Positions 9,041 through 18,513 are shown, counted from the first letter of the stretch. The stretch is 64,000 bases of DNA from Pseudomonas sp. MAG733B (GCF_036884845.1 NZ_CP145732.1:5828001-5892000); one strand, 5' to 3'. Notes: generated by a model from the letters alone, not told the origin. Numbers and translations are program-made.

Positions 9041-10042
9041 ATGACTCTTCGAATCGCAATCAATGGTTTTGGCCGTATTGGCCGTAACGTCCTGCGCGCA
9101 CTCTATACCCAGGGCTACCGTCAGGATCTGCAGATCGTTGCCATCAACGATCTGGGGGACAGCGCAATCAACGCGCACTTGCTCAAGTACGACACTGTTC
9201 ACGGCACGTTCGACGCCGATGTCCAGCACGATCAGGAAAGCCTGACCGTCAACGGCGACCGTATCGCGGTCAGTGCCATTCGCAATCCGGCCGACCTGCC
9301 TTGGGCCGCTGAAAAGATTGATGTGGTGTTCGAATGCACCGGTCTGTTCACCGACCGCGCCAAGGCCGCCGCGCATATTACGGCCGGCGCACGCAAAGTG
9401 ATCATCTCGGCCCCGGCCAAAGGCGCTGACGCCACCGTGGTTTACGGGGTCAACCACGACATTCTGCGCCAGTCGCACCAGATCATTTCCAACGCGTCGT
9501 GCACCACCAACTGCCTGGCCCCGGTGGCCCAGGTGCTGCACCGCGAGCTGGGCATCGAAAGCGGTCTGATGACCACGATCCACGCCTACACCAACGATCA
9601 GAACCTGACCGATGTTTACCACACCGACCCGTACCGCGCCCGTTCGGCCACCCAGAACATGATCCCGAGCAAGACCGGCGCCGCTGAAGCGGTGGGCCTG
9701 GTCCTGCCGGAACTGGCGGGCAAACTGACCGGCATGGCGGTGCGTGTGCCGGTGATCAACGTATCGCTGGTCGACCTGACCGTGCAGCTGAAAAAAGAAG
9801 CCAGCGCCGAAGAAGTCAACGCCCTGCTCAAGCAAGCCAGCCAGCACTCGAAGATCCTCGGCTACAACACCCTGCCGCTGGTCTCCAGCGACTTCAACCA
9901 CAACCCGCTGTCGTCGATCTTCGACGCCAACCACACCAAGGTCAGCGGCAAGTTGCTCAAGGTAATGGCCTGGTACGACAACGAATGGGGCTTCTCCAAC
10001 CGCATGCTCGATAACTGCCTGGCGCTGTGCAACGCTGAATAA
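9041..10042 (+). CDS. gap: Type I glyceraldehyde-3-phosphate dehydrogenase
   Basis: NAD-dependent glyceraldehyde-3-phosphate dehydrogenase, 333 residues. The Rossmann motif [14 protein letters not shown] starts at residue 5, the catalytic cysteine is in [13 protein letters not shown] near residue 152, and the C-terminal [15 protein letters not shown] segment near 310 is diagnostic. The match to gap-1 of P. putida, divergent from edd and HexR-controlled, implies the catabolic isozyme that oxidises the glyceraldehyde 3-phosphate released by Entner-Doudoroff cleavage. It is followed after 17 bases by mgsA on the same strand. Confidence 0.96.
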   Translation: MTLRIAINGFGRIGRNVLRALYTQGYRQDLQIVAINDLGDSAINAHLLKYDTVHGTFDADVQHDQESLTVNGDRIAVSAIRNPADLPWAAEKIDVVFECTGLFTDRAKAAAHITAGARKVIISAPAKGADATVVYGVNHDILRQSHQIISNASCTTNCLAPVAQVLHRELGIESGLMTTIHAYTNDQNLTDVYHTDPYRARSATQNMIPSKTGAAEAVGLVLPELAGKLTGMAVRVPVINVSLVDLTVQLKKEASAEEVNALLKQASQHSKILGYNTLPLVSSDFNHNPLSSIFDANHTKVSGKLLKVMAWYDNEWGFSNRMLDNCLALCNAE

Positions 10043-10059
10043 GCCCGGAGCAGTCACCG

Positions 10060-10524
10060 ATGATCGGTATCAGCTTTACGCAAAAGACCCTGGCGGTGCG
10101 CAAGCGCATCGCCCTGGTTGCCCATGACCACTGCAAAGTGTTTTTGTTGGACTGGGCCGAGCGACAAAAAGACAGGCTGGCGCAGCATGAACTGGTCGCC
10201 ACCGGCACCACGGGGTTGTTGTTACAACAACGTCTCGACCTGCCGGTAGAAAGCATGATCAGTGGTCCGCTGGGCGGTGACCAACAGCTCGGCGCGCGCA
10301 TCGCCGAGCAACGAGTCGACATGCTGGTGTTCTTCTGGGACCCGTTCGAACCGCAGCCGCACGACCCGGACATCAAGGCATTACTGCGGGTCGCGGCAGT
10401 CTGGAACATTCCGGTGGCGTGCAACGAGTGCAGCGCTGATTACTTGCTCAGCAGCCCGATGATGGATCAGGCGCACACGCACCGGATCCCGGATTACGCC
10501 ACCTATTTACAGGGCCGCGCATAA
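10060..10524 (+). CDS. mgsA: Methylglyoxal synthase
   Basis: Converts dihydroxyacetone phosphate to methylglyoxal and phosphate. The 154-residue length and motifs fit the family: IALVAHDHCK near the start, GTTGLLLQ near residue 49, SGPLGGDQQLGARI with the catalytic Asp near 75, and FFWDPFEPQPHDPDIKALLR near 92. It begins 17 bases after gap, so the two are probably cotranscribed under HexR control. That pairing makes sense as a phosphate-releasing overflow when triose phosphates accumulate during rapid sugar catabolism; this role is inferred. Confidence 0.94.
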   Translation: MIGISFTQKTLAVRKRIALVAHDHCKVFLLDWAERQKDRLAQHELVATGTTGLLLQQRLDLPVESMISGPLGGDQQLGARIAEQRVDMLVFFWDPFEPQPHDPDIKALLRVAAVWNIPVACNECSADYLLSSPMMDQAHTHRIPDYATYLQGRA

Positions 10525-10551
10525 ACCTTCACAAATCAATACTTGACCACT

Positions 10552-10582
10552 CGAGCGGATGATAAGCATTATCATTCGCTCG
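10552..10582. promoter_or_regulatory. Fur box within a 31-base palindrome, upstream of the ECF sigma gene
   Basis: The central GATGATAAGCATTATCATT resembles the Fur consensus GATAATGATAATCATTATC. The symmetry continues outwards as CGAGCG at 10552-10557 and CGCTCG at 10577-10582, giving arms of 15 bases with two mismatches. It lies 19 bases before the GTG start at 10602, so iron repression of the sigma gene is very likely. Confidence 0.85.
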
Positions 10583-10601
10583 AAATGGATCAGGTCTTCC
10601 C

Positions 10602-11120
10602 GTGAGTCAATCGCGCTTCAATGACGTCTTCATCACTCAGCGAGTCTCTCTGCTGCGTACGCTGGAGCGGATGGTCAACAATCACAGCACCGCCGAAGAC
10701 CTGCTGCAGGAAACCTACCTGCGCGTGACCCGTGCGCTCAGCGAGCGGGCCATCGATCACCTTGAACCCTTTGTTTTCCAGACTGCCCGCAACTTGGCGC
10801 TGGACCATTTGCGTGCGCGACGCATCCATTCGCGCACCATGGTCGACGACGTGCCGCCGGAGGTGATGGAAAGCGTCGCCGCACCCGCCAGCAGCGCAGA
10901 GGATGCCGCCCATGCCGAACAATTGCTCGAGCGTCTGAACGTGCGCCTCAGTCAACTCAGCCCCCGCCAGCAGCAGATTTTCATCCTCAGCCGCCTGCAC
11001 GGCCACAGCTATCTGGAGATCGCCGAAAAACTCGGCGTATCGCTCAGCACGGTGCAGAAAGAACTGAAACTGATCATGACCATCTGCATCGGCGTTGCCG
11101 AACGGGCAAACGGCCTCTGA
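10602..11120 (+). CDS. FecI-type ECF sigma factor
   Basis: An extracytoplasmic-function sigma factor of 172 residues in the iron-starvation (FecI-like) group. Region 2 is visible as TLERMVNNHSTAEDLLQETYLRV and ARNLALDHLRAR; region 4 as LSQLSPRQQQIFILSRLHGHSYLEIAEKLGVSLSTVQKELK, the helix-turn-helix that reads the -35 element. Translation starts at a GTG at 10602. The Fur box directly upstream and the following anti-sigma and STN-containing TonB receptor genes form a standard cell-surface-signalling unit. Its likely target is the promoter of the receptor at 12311. It may be an ortholog of P. aeruginosa HxuI. Confidence 0.93.
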   Translation: MSQSRFNDVFITQRVSLLRTLERMVNNHSTAEDLLQETYLRVTRALSERAIDHLEPFVFQTARNLALDHLRARRIHSRTMVDDVPPEVMESVAAPASSAEDAAHAEQLLERLNVRLSQLSPRQQQIFILSRLHGHSYLEIAEKLGVSLSTVQKELKLIMTICIGVAERANGL

Positions 11121-11222
11121 GTCGCCCGCTGCTCGACGGTTTTATTCATCAGGGCTACCCTTGGCCCACTTTTGCGCTTCACTAAAAAAACAGCCGTGCA
11201 CAGACACTGCCGAGGAAACACC

Positions 11223-12188
11223 GTGACGGACACCCACCGCTCCCCTTCGCCCTCACCGGCGCAGGCCACTGCAGACGCGATGGACCAGGCTATGGACTGG
11301 CTGATCGTGCTGGACAGCCCGAGCGAAGAACAGACTCGCCAGTTCCACGCATGGCTCGCGGCCGACCCGGCGCATGCCGATGCGTTCGCCAAGGCCCAGG
11401 CGATCTGGAACGGTCCGCAAGTCACCCAATGCGCGCAAAGCCTGGCTGCGCGGCCTTCCAAAGTCACCGTACTGTCACGCCTGCGTCCGCACTGGAAACC
11501 CTTGGCCACCGCCGCCGTGCTGATCCTCGGTCTGTTCAGCTTCAGCAATCTGCCCATGCGCCTTCAGGCCGATCACCTGACCGTGGTCGGTGAACGCCAG
11601 CGCCTGCAACTGGAGGACGGCTCGAAAGTCCTGCTCAACACCAATTCGGCGTTTTCCAGCACCATCAACGATCAAAAACGCGTGGCCCGGCTGTATCAGG
11701 GCGAGGCGTTTTTCGAGGTCCAGCCCCACCGCGGCCAGCCGCTGGAACTCGATGCCGGCCTGGTGACCGCCAGCGTTCGCGACACGGCTTTTGCCGTGCG
11801 TTACCTCGACGGCGTGACACAGGTTCGCGTGCAGCGCGGCGATGTCGATTTGCGCGCCACCCGTGACGACGCGCGGATTCGCCTGACCGCCGGGGAAAGC
11901 ATCCGCATCGGTCCTAATGGTTTCGATCGCCCGGCCAAACTGGATGCCGCCACCGACCTCGCATGGGTCCAGGGTCGACTGGTGTTTGAAAACTGCCCGC
12001 TGAACCAGGTGCTCGCAGAGCTGCGTCGCTACTATCCGGGCTGGATCATCAACAACAACGAACAGCTGGCCAATGTTGCCGTCACCGGTAATTACCGTCT
12101 CGATCAGCCGCTGGACGTGGTCCGTTCCCTGGCCCACATCACCTCGGCGCACTTGAAGGAATTCCCGGCGCTGGTGATTCTGAACTGA
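11223..12188 (+). CDS. FecR-type anti-sigma/sigma-regulator membrane protein
   Basis: Partner of the preceding ECF sigma factor, 321 residues. The cytoplasmic N-terminal domain has the family signature ADAMDQAMDWLIVL...FHAWLAADPAHADAFAKAQAIW, which binds the sigma factor. A single membrane helix (ATAAVLILGLFSF) lies near residues 93-105, followed by the periplasmic FecR domain (RLQLEDGSKVLLNTNSAF... through residue 240) and a C-terminal part that would meet the receptor signalling domain. I chose the GTG at 11223, which has GAGGAAA five bases upstream. It transmits the substrate signal from the outer-membrane receptor. Confidence 0.92.
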   Translation: MTDTHRSPSPSPAQATADAMDQAMDWLIVLDSPSEEQTRQFHAWLAADPAHADAFAKAQAIWNGPQVTQCAQSLAARPSKVTVLSRLRPHWKPLATAAVLILGLFSFSNLPMRLQADHLTVVGERQRLQLEDGSKVLLNTNSAFSSTINDQKRVARLYQGEAFFEVQPHRGQPLELDAGLVTASVRDTAFAVRYLDGVTQVRVQRGDVDLRATRDDARIRLTAGESIRIGPNGFDRPAKLDAATDLAWVQGRLVFENCPLNQVLAELRRYYPGWIINNNEQLANVAVTGNYRLDQPLDVVRSLAHITSAHLKEFPALVILN

Positions 12189-12208
12189 ATGAGAATTATT
12201 TTTACTCG
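12188..12208. promoter_or_regulatory. Possible Fur box upstream of the heme receptor gene
   Basis: The stretch AATGAGAATTATTTTTACTC just after the fecR stop resembles a degenerate Fur site. A second weak candidate, GCAATTGATTCGCATC, lies at 12243-12258. Either could add direct iron control to sigma-dependent control. Both are weak matches. Confidence 0.4.
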
Positions 12209-12310
12209 ATAGTCATTCCCCGTACGTCTCGTTATAGCCAATGCAATTGATTCGCATCTCACCATGCCAATCAGCACCTATAAAGATTCGTGCGACACGG
12301 AGCGCTATCG

Positions 12311-14899
12311 ATGTCCTCTCGCCTTACCCGCCAGTCCTCTTCACCGTCTCGCGTGCTGTCGCTGCTGACCGCCGCCATCCTGATGGCCGGCACTGCGCCG
12401 GTCATGGCCGCCAGCGCCGAGCAGCCAAGCCGCAACATGGGCGACTACTCGTTCGCCATTTCGCCGCAACCGCTGGTTTCGGCGCTCAACGCCTTTACCG
12501 CCGTGACTGGCTGGCAAGTGGGCTTGCCGGCAGAGCTGGCTGAAGGCGTGGCGTCGCCGGGCGTGCGCGGATCGCTACCGCCGGAAAAAGCTCTGGATCG
12601 CCTGTTGGTGGGGACCAACCTGAGCTACCGCAAACTGGGCAATAACAACATCGTGCTCGAACGCCGCACCACCGCCGGCACCCTGAACCTGCAACAGGTG
12701 ACCATCAGTGCCACGCGTAACGAGCAGGACGTGAACAGCGTACCCAGCACCGTCACCGTCCACACTCGCGATGAACTGGACCGCAACAACGTCAACACCA
12801 TCAAGGACCTGGTGCGCTACGAGCCGGGCGTTTCGGTGGGTGGTGCCGGTACTCGCGGCGGGATCAGCGGCTACAACATTCGCGGCATCGACGGTAACCG
12901 GGTCCTGACGCAGATCGATGGCGTGGAAATCCCCAACGGTTTCTTCAACGGCCCTTACGCCAAGACCCAGCGCAACTACGTCGACCCGGAAATCATCAAA
13001 CGCGTCGAAATCCTCCGTGGTCCGGCGTCGGTGCTGTATGGCAGCAACGCCATCGGCGGCGCGGTCAGCTACTTCACCCTCGACCCGGACGACATCATCA
13101 AGCCTGGCCAGGACGTCGGCGCGCGCCTGAAGACCGGTTACAGCTCGGCTGACGAGAGCTGGCTCAAGTCCGCCACCGTGGCAGGTCGCGCCGATCAGTT
13201 CGACGGTCTGTTGCACTACAGCCAGCGCGACGGTCATGAAACCGAATCCTACGGCAGCAACAACAGCACCGGCCTGACGCGCACCGCCGCCAACCCGGAA
13301 GACGTACGCGCCACCAACGTGCTGGCCAAGCTCGGCTGGAACTACAAGGGCGACGCACGCCTGGGCCTGACCTACGAGAAGTACAAGGACGATCGCGACA
13401 CCGATCAAAAAAGTGCCTACGGCGGTCCTTACTTTGCAGGCGCACCGACCATTCCCAACAGTGTCCTGCCCGGTGGCATGTACCAGTCGCGTACCGGTAA
13501 CGACACCATTACTCGTGAACGCTTCGGCCTGGAACACAGCTTCGCCCTCGATAGCCAGTTGGTGGACAACGTCAAGTGGAGCCTGAACCACCAGATCGCC
13601 AAGACCGACCAGAGCACCGACGAGGTCTACTTCCCGATCACCCGCAAGGTTCTGCGTACCCGCGACACGCTCTATGAAGAAAAGCAGTGGGTGTTCGACG
13701 CACAACTGGATAAAAGCTTCAGCGTCGCCGACACCGAACATTTGCTGACCTACGGCACCACCCTCAAGCAACAGAAAGTAACCGGCTCGCGCAGCGGCAA
13801 CGGTACGTGCCTGGCAATCGGTCGCGGCTGCACCGCCATCGGCGCCACCAGCGCTGCCGACGTGCTGAGAAAGTCCAGCGACTTCCCGGATCCGACCATC
13901 AACACCTACAGCGTGTTTGCCCAGGATCAGATCAGCTGGAACAACTGGACCTTCGTGCCCGGCCTGCGCTACGACTACACCGAACTCAAGCCGGACATTA
14001 CCCAGGAATTCCTCAACACCGTGTCCGCCGACGGTCGTGGCACCGTCAGCGACGAAAACAAGACCTGGCACAAAGTCTCGCCCAAGTTCGGCCTGACCTA
14101 CGCCTTCAACGACAATTACACCTGGTACGGCCAGTACGCCGAAGGTTTCCGCACGCCGACCGCGAAGGCGTTGTACGGGCGCTTCGATAACACCGCTGCC
14201 GGCTACAGCGTGGAACCGAACCCGGACCTGGAACCGGAAAAAAGCCAGAGCTACGAGACTGGTCTGCGCGGCAACTTCGAGCAGGGCTCGTTCGATGTGG
14301 CTGTGTTCTACAACAAGTATCGCGACTTCATCAACGAAGACGCCGTCACCCCAGGCTATGACGAACCGACCTTCCAGAGCGCCAACATCAAGCACGCCAC
14401 CATCAAGGGTGCGGAGATCAAGGGCCGCCTGAACCTCGACGCCTTCGGCGCACCACAGGGCCTCTACACCCAAGGCTCGGTGGCTTACGCCTACGGTCGC
14501 AACAACGACAACGGCGAGCCGATCAACAGCGTCAACCCGCTGACCGGCGTGTTCGGCCTCGGTTACGACCAGGACAACTATGGCGGTTTGCTCAGCTGGA
14601 CCGTGGTCAAGCGCAAGGATCGCGTCGACGACAGCAACTTCAAGTCGCCGGACGGCGTCAGCAGCCAGTTCAAGACTCCGGGCTTCGGTGTGCTGGATAT
14701 GAGCGCGTATTACAAAGTCACCAACGACGTGACCGTCAGCGGCGGCGTCTACAACCTCACCGACAAGAAGTACTGGCTGTGGGATGACGTGCGCGGCTAC
14801 GACAGCGTCGGCGAAGCGTCGGTAACGCAACCGGCCAACCTTGATCGCCTGACTCAACCGGGTCGTAACTTCGCGGTCAACCTGATCTGGGATATCTGA
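12311..14899 (+). CDS. TonB-dependent heme/hemoglobin-type receptor with STN signalling domain
   Basis: Outer-membrane receptor of 862 residues from the ATG at 12311 (GGAG about 8 bases upstream). Signal peptide to about residue 36 (ending VMAA); STN signalling domain near 45-115; TonB box and plug from about 125 (VTISATRNEQDVNSVPSTVTV, then GVSVGGAGTRGGISGYNIRGID); beta-barrel to the C-terminus ending NFAVNLIWDI with a terminal aromatic-rich strand. The receptor-family FRAP/NPNL boxes appear as FRTPT (Phe613) and NPDL (Asn637), but the histidine usually found between them in heme receptors is absent. Cys500 and Cys507 may form a disulfide in an outer loop. The sigma/FecR genes upstream and heme oxygenase downstream point to heme uptake, as in HxuA or HasR. 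Confidence 0.87.
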   Translation: MSSRLTRQSSSPSRVLSLLTAAILMAGTAPVMAASAEQPSRNMGDYSFAISPQPLVSALNAFTAVTGWQVGLPAELAEGVASPGVRGSLPPEKALDRLLVGTNLSYRKLGNNNIVLERRTTAGTLNLQQVTISATRNEQDVNSVPSTVTVHTRDELDRNNVNTIKDLVRYEPGVSVGGAGTRGGISGYNIRGIDGNRVLTQIDGVEIPNGFFNGPYAKTQRNYVDPEIIKRVEILRGPASVLYGSNAIGGAVSYFTLDPDDIIKPGQDVGARLKTGYSSADESWLKSATVAGRADQFDGLLHYSQRDGHETESYGSNNSTGLTRTAANPEDVRATNVLAKLGWNYKGDARLGLTYEKYKDDRDTDQKSAYGGPYFAGAPTIPNSVLPGGMYQSRTGNDTITRERFGLEHSFALDSQLVDNVKWSLNHQIAKTDQSTDEVYFPITRKVLRTRDTLYEEKQWVFDAQLDKSFSVADTEHLLTYGTTLKQQKVTGSRSGNGTCLAIGRGCTAIGATSAADVLRKSSDFPDPTINTYSVFAQDQISWNNWTFVPGLRYDYTELKPDITQEFLNTVSADGRGTVSDENKTWHKVSPKFGLTYAFNDNYTWYGQYAEGFRTPTAKALYGRFDNTAAGYSVEPNPDLEPEKSQSYETGLRGNFEQGSFDVAVFYNKYRDFINEDAVTPGYDEPTFQSANIKHATIKGAEIKGRLNLDAFGAPQGLYTQGSVAYAYGRNNDNGEPINSVNPLTGVFGLGYDQDNYGGLLSWTVVKRKDRVDDSNFKSPDGVSSQFKTPGFGVLDMSAYYKVTNDVTVSGGVYNLTDKKYWLWDDVRGYDSVGEASVTQPANLDRLTQPGRNFAVNLIWDI

Positions 14900-14908
14900 C
14901 CTGACTCA

Positions 14909-14951
14909 CCTCGCTGCGCGGTTTTCCATCGCCGCGCAGTGAGGTTTTTTT
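14909..14951 (+). terminator. Rho-independent terminator after the TonB receptor
   Basis: The arms CCTCGCTGCGCGG (14909-14921) and CCGCGCAGTGAGG (14932-14944) are followed by a run of seven T. The heme oxygenase gene begins 64 bases further on, so it is expressed by read-through or from its own promoter. Confidence 0.82.
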
Positions 14952-15014
14952 ACTGTCAGGCCCGTGCTTATTCGTCTCGTTACCAAGCGCCTCTTTTTCC
15001 CCCAAGGAATAGTC

Positions 15015-15623
15015 ATGACTACTCAGGACACCGCTCAACGCCCAAGCCTGCGTTCACAACGGTTGAACCAGGTCACCAACGAGCCCCACACCAAACTCGA
15101 TGCGCTGGTCAAAGCCCACGCGCCGTTTGAAACCCAGGCCAACTTCGCCCGTTTCGTGGTGGCGCAGTACCTGTTCCAGTCGGAACTGGTGGCGCTGTAC
15201 AACGATGCCGAACTGACCGCCATCGTCCCGGACCTGCCCGCTCGCTGCCGTGCCGAAGCGGCCAAGGCTGACCTGGCGGACCTGGACACCGAACTACCGG
15301 CACCGGTCGCCGGCGCAGTGAACAATCCGAGCAAGGCCGAAGCACTGGGCTGGCTCTTCGTCTCCGAGGGTTCCAAGCTCGGCGCCGCGTTCCTGATCAA
15401 GCGTGCCGTGGGCCTTGGCCTGAGCGAAACCTTCGGTGCCCGTCACCTCGGCGAACCGGCCGGTGGTCGTGCGCAAGGCTGGAAAAACTTCGCCAAGACA
15501 CTCGATGAGCTGGAACTCCGCGCAGAGGAAGAAGCCGAGCTGGATAAGGGCGCGATCGATGCGTTCAACCGGTTTACGGTGTTGTTGGAACAGGCTTACG
15601 CCACTACCCCGGAAGTTGCCTGA
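15015..15623 (+). CDS. Biliverdin-producing heme oxygenase
   Basis: Cytoplasmic heme oxygenase of 202 residues, degrading imported heme to biliverdin, CO and free iron. The ATG at 15015 follows AAGGAA. The proximal-helix region is LRSQRLNQVTNEPHTKLDALV, whose His is the probable heme ligand. The distal helix carries the flexible glycine motif SEGSKLGAAFLIKRA near residue 117. The protein is compact like the HemO/PigA and BphO type and lacks a membrane anchor. Its place directly after a signalling heme receptor supports iron extraction from heme; no bacteriophytochrome kinase gene is adjacent, so a BphO role is less likely. Confidence 0.9.
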   Translation: MTTQDTAQRPSLRSQRLNQVTNEPHTKLDALVKAHAPFETQANFARFVVAQYLFQSELVALYNDAELTAIVPDLPARCRAEAAKADLADLDTELPAPVAGAVNNPSKAEALGWLFVSEGSKLGAAFLIKRAVGLGLSETFGARHLGEPAGGRAQGWKNFAKTLDELELRAEEEAELDKGAIDAFNRFTVLLEQAYATTPEVA

Positions 15624-15633
15624 TTGAATGCAA

Positions 15634-15731
15634 TCCCTGTGGGAGCGGGCTTGCCCGCGATGACGGTAGCCCAGACAACATTGATGTCGACTGATACACC
15701 GCTATCGCGGGCAAGCCCGCTCCCACAGGGA
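15634..15731. repeat. REPIN after the heme oxygenase gene
   Basis: The arms TCCCTGTGGGAGCGGGCTTG and its complement near 15712-15731 flank a diverged centre. The REP core is GCGGGCTTGCCCGC. It fills most of the gap before the DUF454 gene. Confidence 0.92.
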
Positions 15732-15783
15732 CCGTGCCAATTCGCGAGATCCCGATCAAGTCTCAAAGCCATTCCCTGAGCCC

Positions 15784-16173
15784 ATGCCCGCCTCCTCAAA
15801 ACTCGCCCGCCTTCTCTTCGGCCTGCTGGCCTACATCAGCCTCGGCATCGGCCTGATCGCCATTGTCATTCCCGGCCTGCCGACTACCGAGTTCATCCTG
15901 CTGGCCGCCTGGGCCGCGACCAAAAGTTCGCCACGCTTGAGTGCCTGGCTGGAAAACCATCGACTGTTCGGCCCCATCCTCAGCAACTGGCGCAACGGCA
16001 AGATCATTGCGCGTCGGGCAAAAATCAGCGCGACTGTCAGCATGCTGTTATGTGCCGGCCTTATGTTGGTGATGCTGGACCATGGCTGGCCGATTTATCT
16101 GGCGATTGTCGGGATGGGATTGGGCAATCTGTGGATCTGGTCGCGACCGGAATCACTGGCGCAACACCCGTAA
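15784..16173 (+). CDS. DUF454 (YbaN-like) small inner-membrane protein
   Basis: A 129-residue membrane protein of unknown function in the YbaN/DUF454 family. The signature GLLAYISLGIGLIAIVIPGLPTTEFILLAAW spans residues 13-43, followed by a short loop typical of the family (SSPRLSAWLENHRLFGPILSNWRNG) and two further helices (SATVSMLLCAGLMLVML and WPIYLAIVGMGLGNLWIW). The length is normal. The neighbours do not indicate a role; it stands alone between two REP-flanked regions. Confidence 0.88.
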   Translation: MPASSKLARLLFGLLAYISLGIGLIAIVIPGLPTTEFILLAAWAATKSSPRLSAWLENHRLFGPILSNWRNGKIIARRAKISATVSMLLCAGLMLVMLDHGWPIYLAIVGMGLGNLWIWSRPESLAQHP

Positions 16174-16374
16174 TCCGCTCCGTGATTTTCCCCGTTTTTA
16201 CTCCGCTTTTCGGCACATTTTCCCGCGCAAACGTTCAACCATGACCGTTCGTCGGCATGCCCCTCATGCAATTTCACCCTCACGCCGATGTGCATTGAAT
16301 GGCGCTAAATGGATTTGGCGAGTCGAGCCGCAAAGGCTCACAGCCAACCATTCATTCCTTCGCGAGTTCGCCCT

Positions 16375-18513
16375 ATGTTCGACTCACTGTCCATCCGCCT
16401 GAAAATCGTCCTGCTCTCCGGTCTGTGCCTGCTCGGCGTAGTCACGTTGATCGTGGGCATGAACTTCTACCAGACCAATCAGAACGATGAGCTGGTCAGC
16501 GATTCCAGCAGCAGAATGCTCACCGACAGTGTGCAGAACCTGCTCCAGGCCAAAGCTGCCGAGCAAGCGGTGCGGGTGCAGAAGACATTCGGTGAAACCT
16601 TGACGGTGGTGACCGCCCTGGCGGATCAGATCAAGGACATGCGCAACATGGCCGCCAAGCGTTCGCTTGAGCCCGGCGCATTGCGTGAAGAGTTGAACCT
16701 GAGTTTGAAAACCGCCTTCGAGCGCAACGGCAAAGTGCTGGGTATCTGGCTGGCCTTCGAACCCAACGGCCTGGACGGCAAGGACAGCGAGTTCGCCAAT
16801 GACGCCGCCCGCCAGTCCAACGAGATCGGTCGTTTCGCCACGTACTGGAGTCGTGCCGGCGGTGAAGCGCTCAACACGATCATGGTCGAAGAGGACATGA
16901 CCAAAACCACGCTGAACTTGAGCGGTACGCCTTACAACATCTGGTACACCTGCCCTCGGGACAGCAAGCGCACTTGCCTGCTCGACCCGTACGCCGATAC
17001 GGTCGGCGGCAAGGAAATGTTGATGACCACCATTTCCGTACCGTTGCTGGTGGATGGCAAGACCATCGGCGTGGTCGGCATCGACATTGCCCTCGACGCG
17101 CTGCAAGCGACGGCGGTCGACTCCCAGCGTGAACTGTTCAACAGCGCCGGGCACATGTTGATTGTCTCCGGCACTGGTGTGGTGGGTGCCTACAGCGTCG
17201 ACGCCAGCAAAGTCGGCAAGAACATCGGCGACACACTGGGCGCAGACGGCAAGGACGTCCTGCAGTTGCTCAGCAGTGGCGCACCAAAGATTCTGCAACA
17301 GGGCGACTTGATTCGTGCGGTGTACCCGGTCAGCCCGATTGCCGATTCCAAGGCTTGGGGCGTGGTGATCGACCTGCCCAAGCAAGTGTTGCTGGCGGAC
17401 TCGGTCAAGCTGCAATCGGTGCTCGACGATGCCCAGCAAAGCGGCACGATCAAAGCCGTTGTCGTGGCGATCATTGCCGGCCTGATCGGTTTGCTGCTGA
17501 TCTGGCTCACCGCTTCTGGCGTGACCCGGCCGATCAACAGCGTGGCTGAAATGCTCAAGGCGATTGCCAGCGGCGACGGCGATCTGACCCAACGCCTGCA
17601 CTACAGCAGGAAAGACGAATTGGGCGAACTGGTCAGCTGGTTCAACCGCTTCCTCGACAAGCTGCAACCGACCATCGCGCAGATCAAGCAAAGCATCACC
17701 GATGCACGCGGCACCGCTGACCAGTCTTCGGAAATCGCCCGCCAGACCAGTGAAGGCATGCAGGTGCAGTTCCGCGAAATCGACCAGGTCGCCACGGCGT
17801 CCAACGAAATGAGCGCCACCGCCCACGATGTCGCCAACAGCGCATCGAACGCGGCAAATGCCGCCAAAGGCGCCGATCAGTCGGCCCGCGATGGCATGCA
17901 GATCATTGAGCGCAGCACCCGCGACATCAATCAACTGGCCGACGAAGTCAGCAAGGCTGTGGCTGAAGTTGAGGCGCTCGCGGTGAACAGCGAGCAGATC
18001 GGTTCGGTGCTGGAGGTGATCCGCAGCATCGCCGAACAAACCAACCTGCTGGCGCTCAACGCAGCCATCGAAGCCGCCCGTGCCGGTGAAAGCGGTCGGG
18101 GCTTTGCGGTGGTGGCCGATGAAGTGCGCAACCTGGCCAAACGCACTCAGGATTCGGTGGAAGAAATTCGCCTGGTCATCGAACGCATCCAGAGCGGCAC
18201 TCGCGGTGTGGTCGCGACCATGCATTCGAGTCAGACCCAGGCCCACAGCAACGCCGGGCAGATCCAGCAAGCGGCCCAGGCCTTAAGCAAAATCAGCGAC
18301 GCGGTCACGGTGATCAGCGACATGAACCTGCAAATCGCCAGCGCCGCCGAACAGCAAAGCGCCGTGGCCGAAGAGGTCAACCGCAACGTCTCGGCGATTC
18401 GCACCGTCACCGAAACCCTGACCGGCCAGGCCACTGAGTCGGCGCAAATCAGCAGCCAGCTCAACAGCCTGACGACCCAGCAGATGAAATTGATGGATCA
18501 GTTCCGCGTTTAA
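16375..18513 (+). CDS. Methyl-accepting chemotaxis protein with periplasmic dCache domain
   Basis: A transmembrane chemoreceptor of 712 residues. TM1 spans residues 10-32 and TM2 about 363-387, enclosing a periplasmic region of about 330 residues with the two-module dCache layout ([51 protein letters not shown]). HAMP follows near 388-440. The signalling tip [19 protein letters not shown] starts at residue 554, and the protein ends QFRV with no CheR-binding pentapeptide. I do not see the canonical amino-acid-sensing dCache residues in the usual order, so the ligand is unknown. The ATG at 16375 begins right before the membrane anchor; an in-frame ATG at 16309 would add 22 unlikely residues. 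Confidence 0.93.
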   Translation: MFDSLSIRLKIVLLSGLCLLGVVTLIVGMNFYQTNQNDELVSDSSSRMLTDSVQNLLQAKAAEQAVRVQKTFGETLTVVTALADQIKDMRNMAAKRSLEPGALREELNLSLKTAFERNGKVLGIWLAFEPNGLDGKDSEFANDAARQSNEIGRFATYWSRAGGEALNTIMVEEDMTKTTLNLSGTPYNIWYTCPRDSKRTCLLDPYADTVGGKEMLMTTISVPLLVDGKTIGVVGIDIALDALQATAVDSQRELFNSAGHMLIVSGTGVVGAYSVDASKVGKNIGDTLGADGKDVLQLLSSGAPKILQQGDLIRAVYPVSPIADSKAWGVVIDLPKQVLLADSVKLQSVLDDAQQSGTIKAVVVAIIAGLIGLLLIWLTASGVTRPINSVAEMLKAIASGDGDLTQRLHYSRKDELGELVSWFNRFLDKLQPTIAQIKQSITDARGTADQSSEIARQTSEGMQVQFREIDQVATASNEMSATAHDVANSASNAANAAKGADQSARDGMQIIERSTRDINQLADEVSKAVAEVEALAVNSEQIGSVLEVIRSIAEQTNLLALNAAIEAARAGESGRGFAVVADEVRNLAKRTQDSVEEIRLVIERIQSGTRGVVATMHSSQTQAHSNAGQIQQAAQALSKISDAVTVISDMNLQIASAAEQQSAVAEEVNRNVSAIRTVTETLTGQATESAQISSQLNSLTTQQMKLMDQFRV

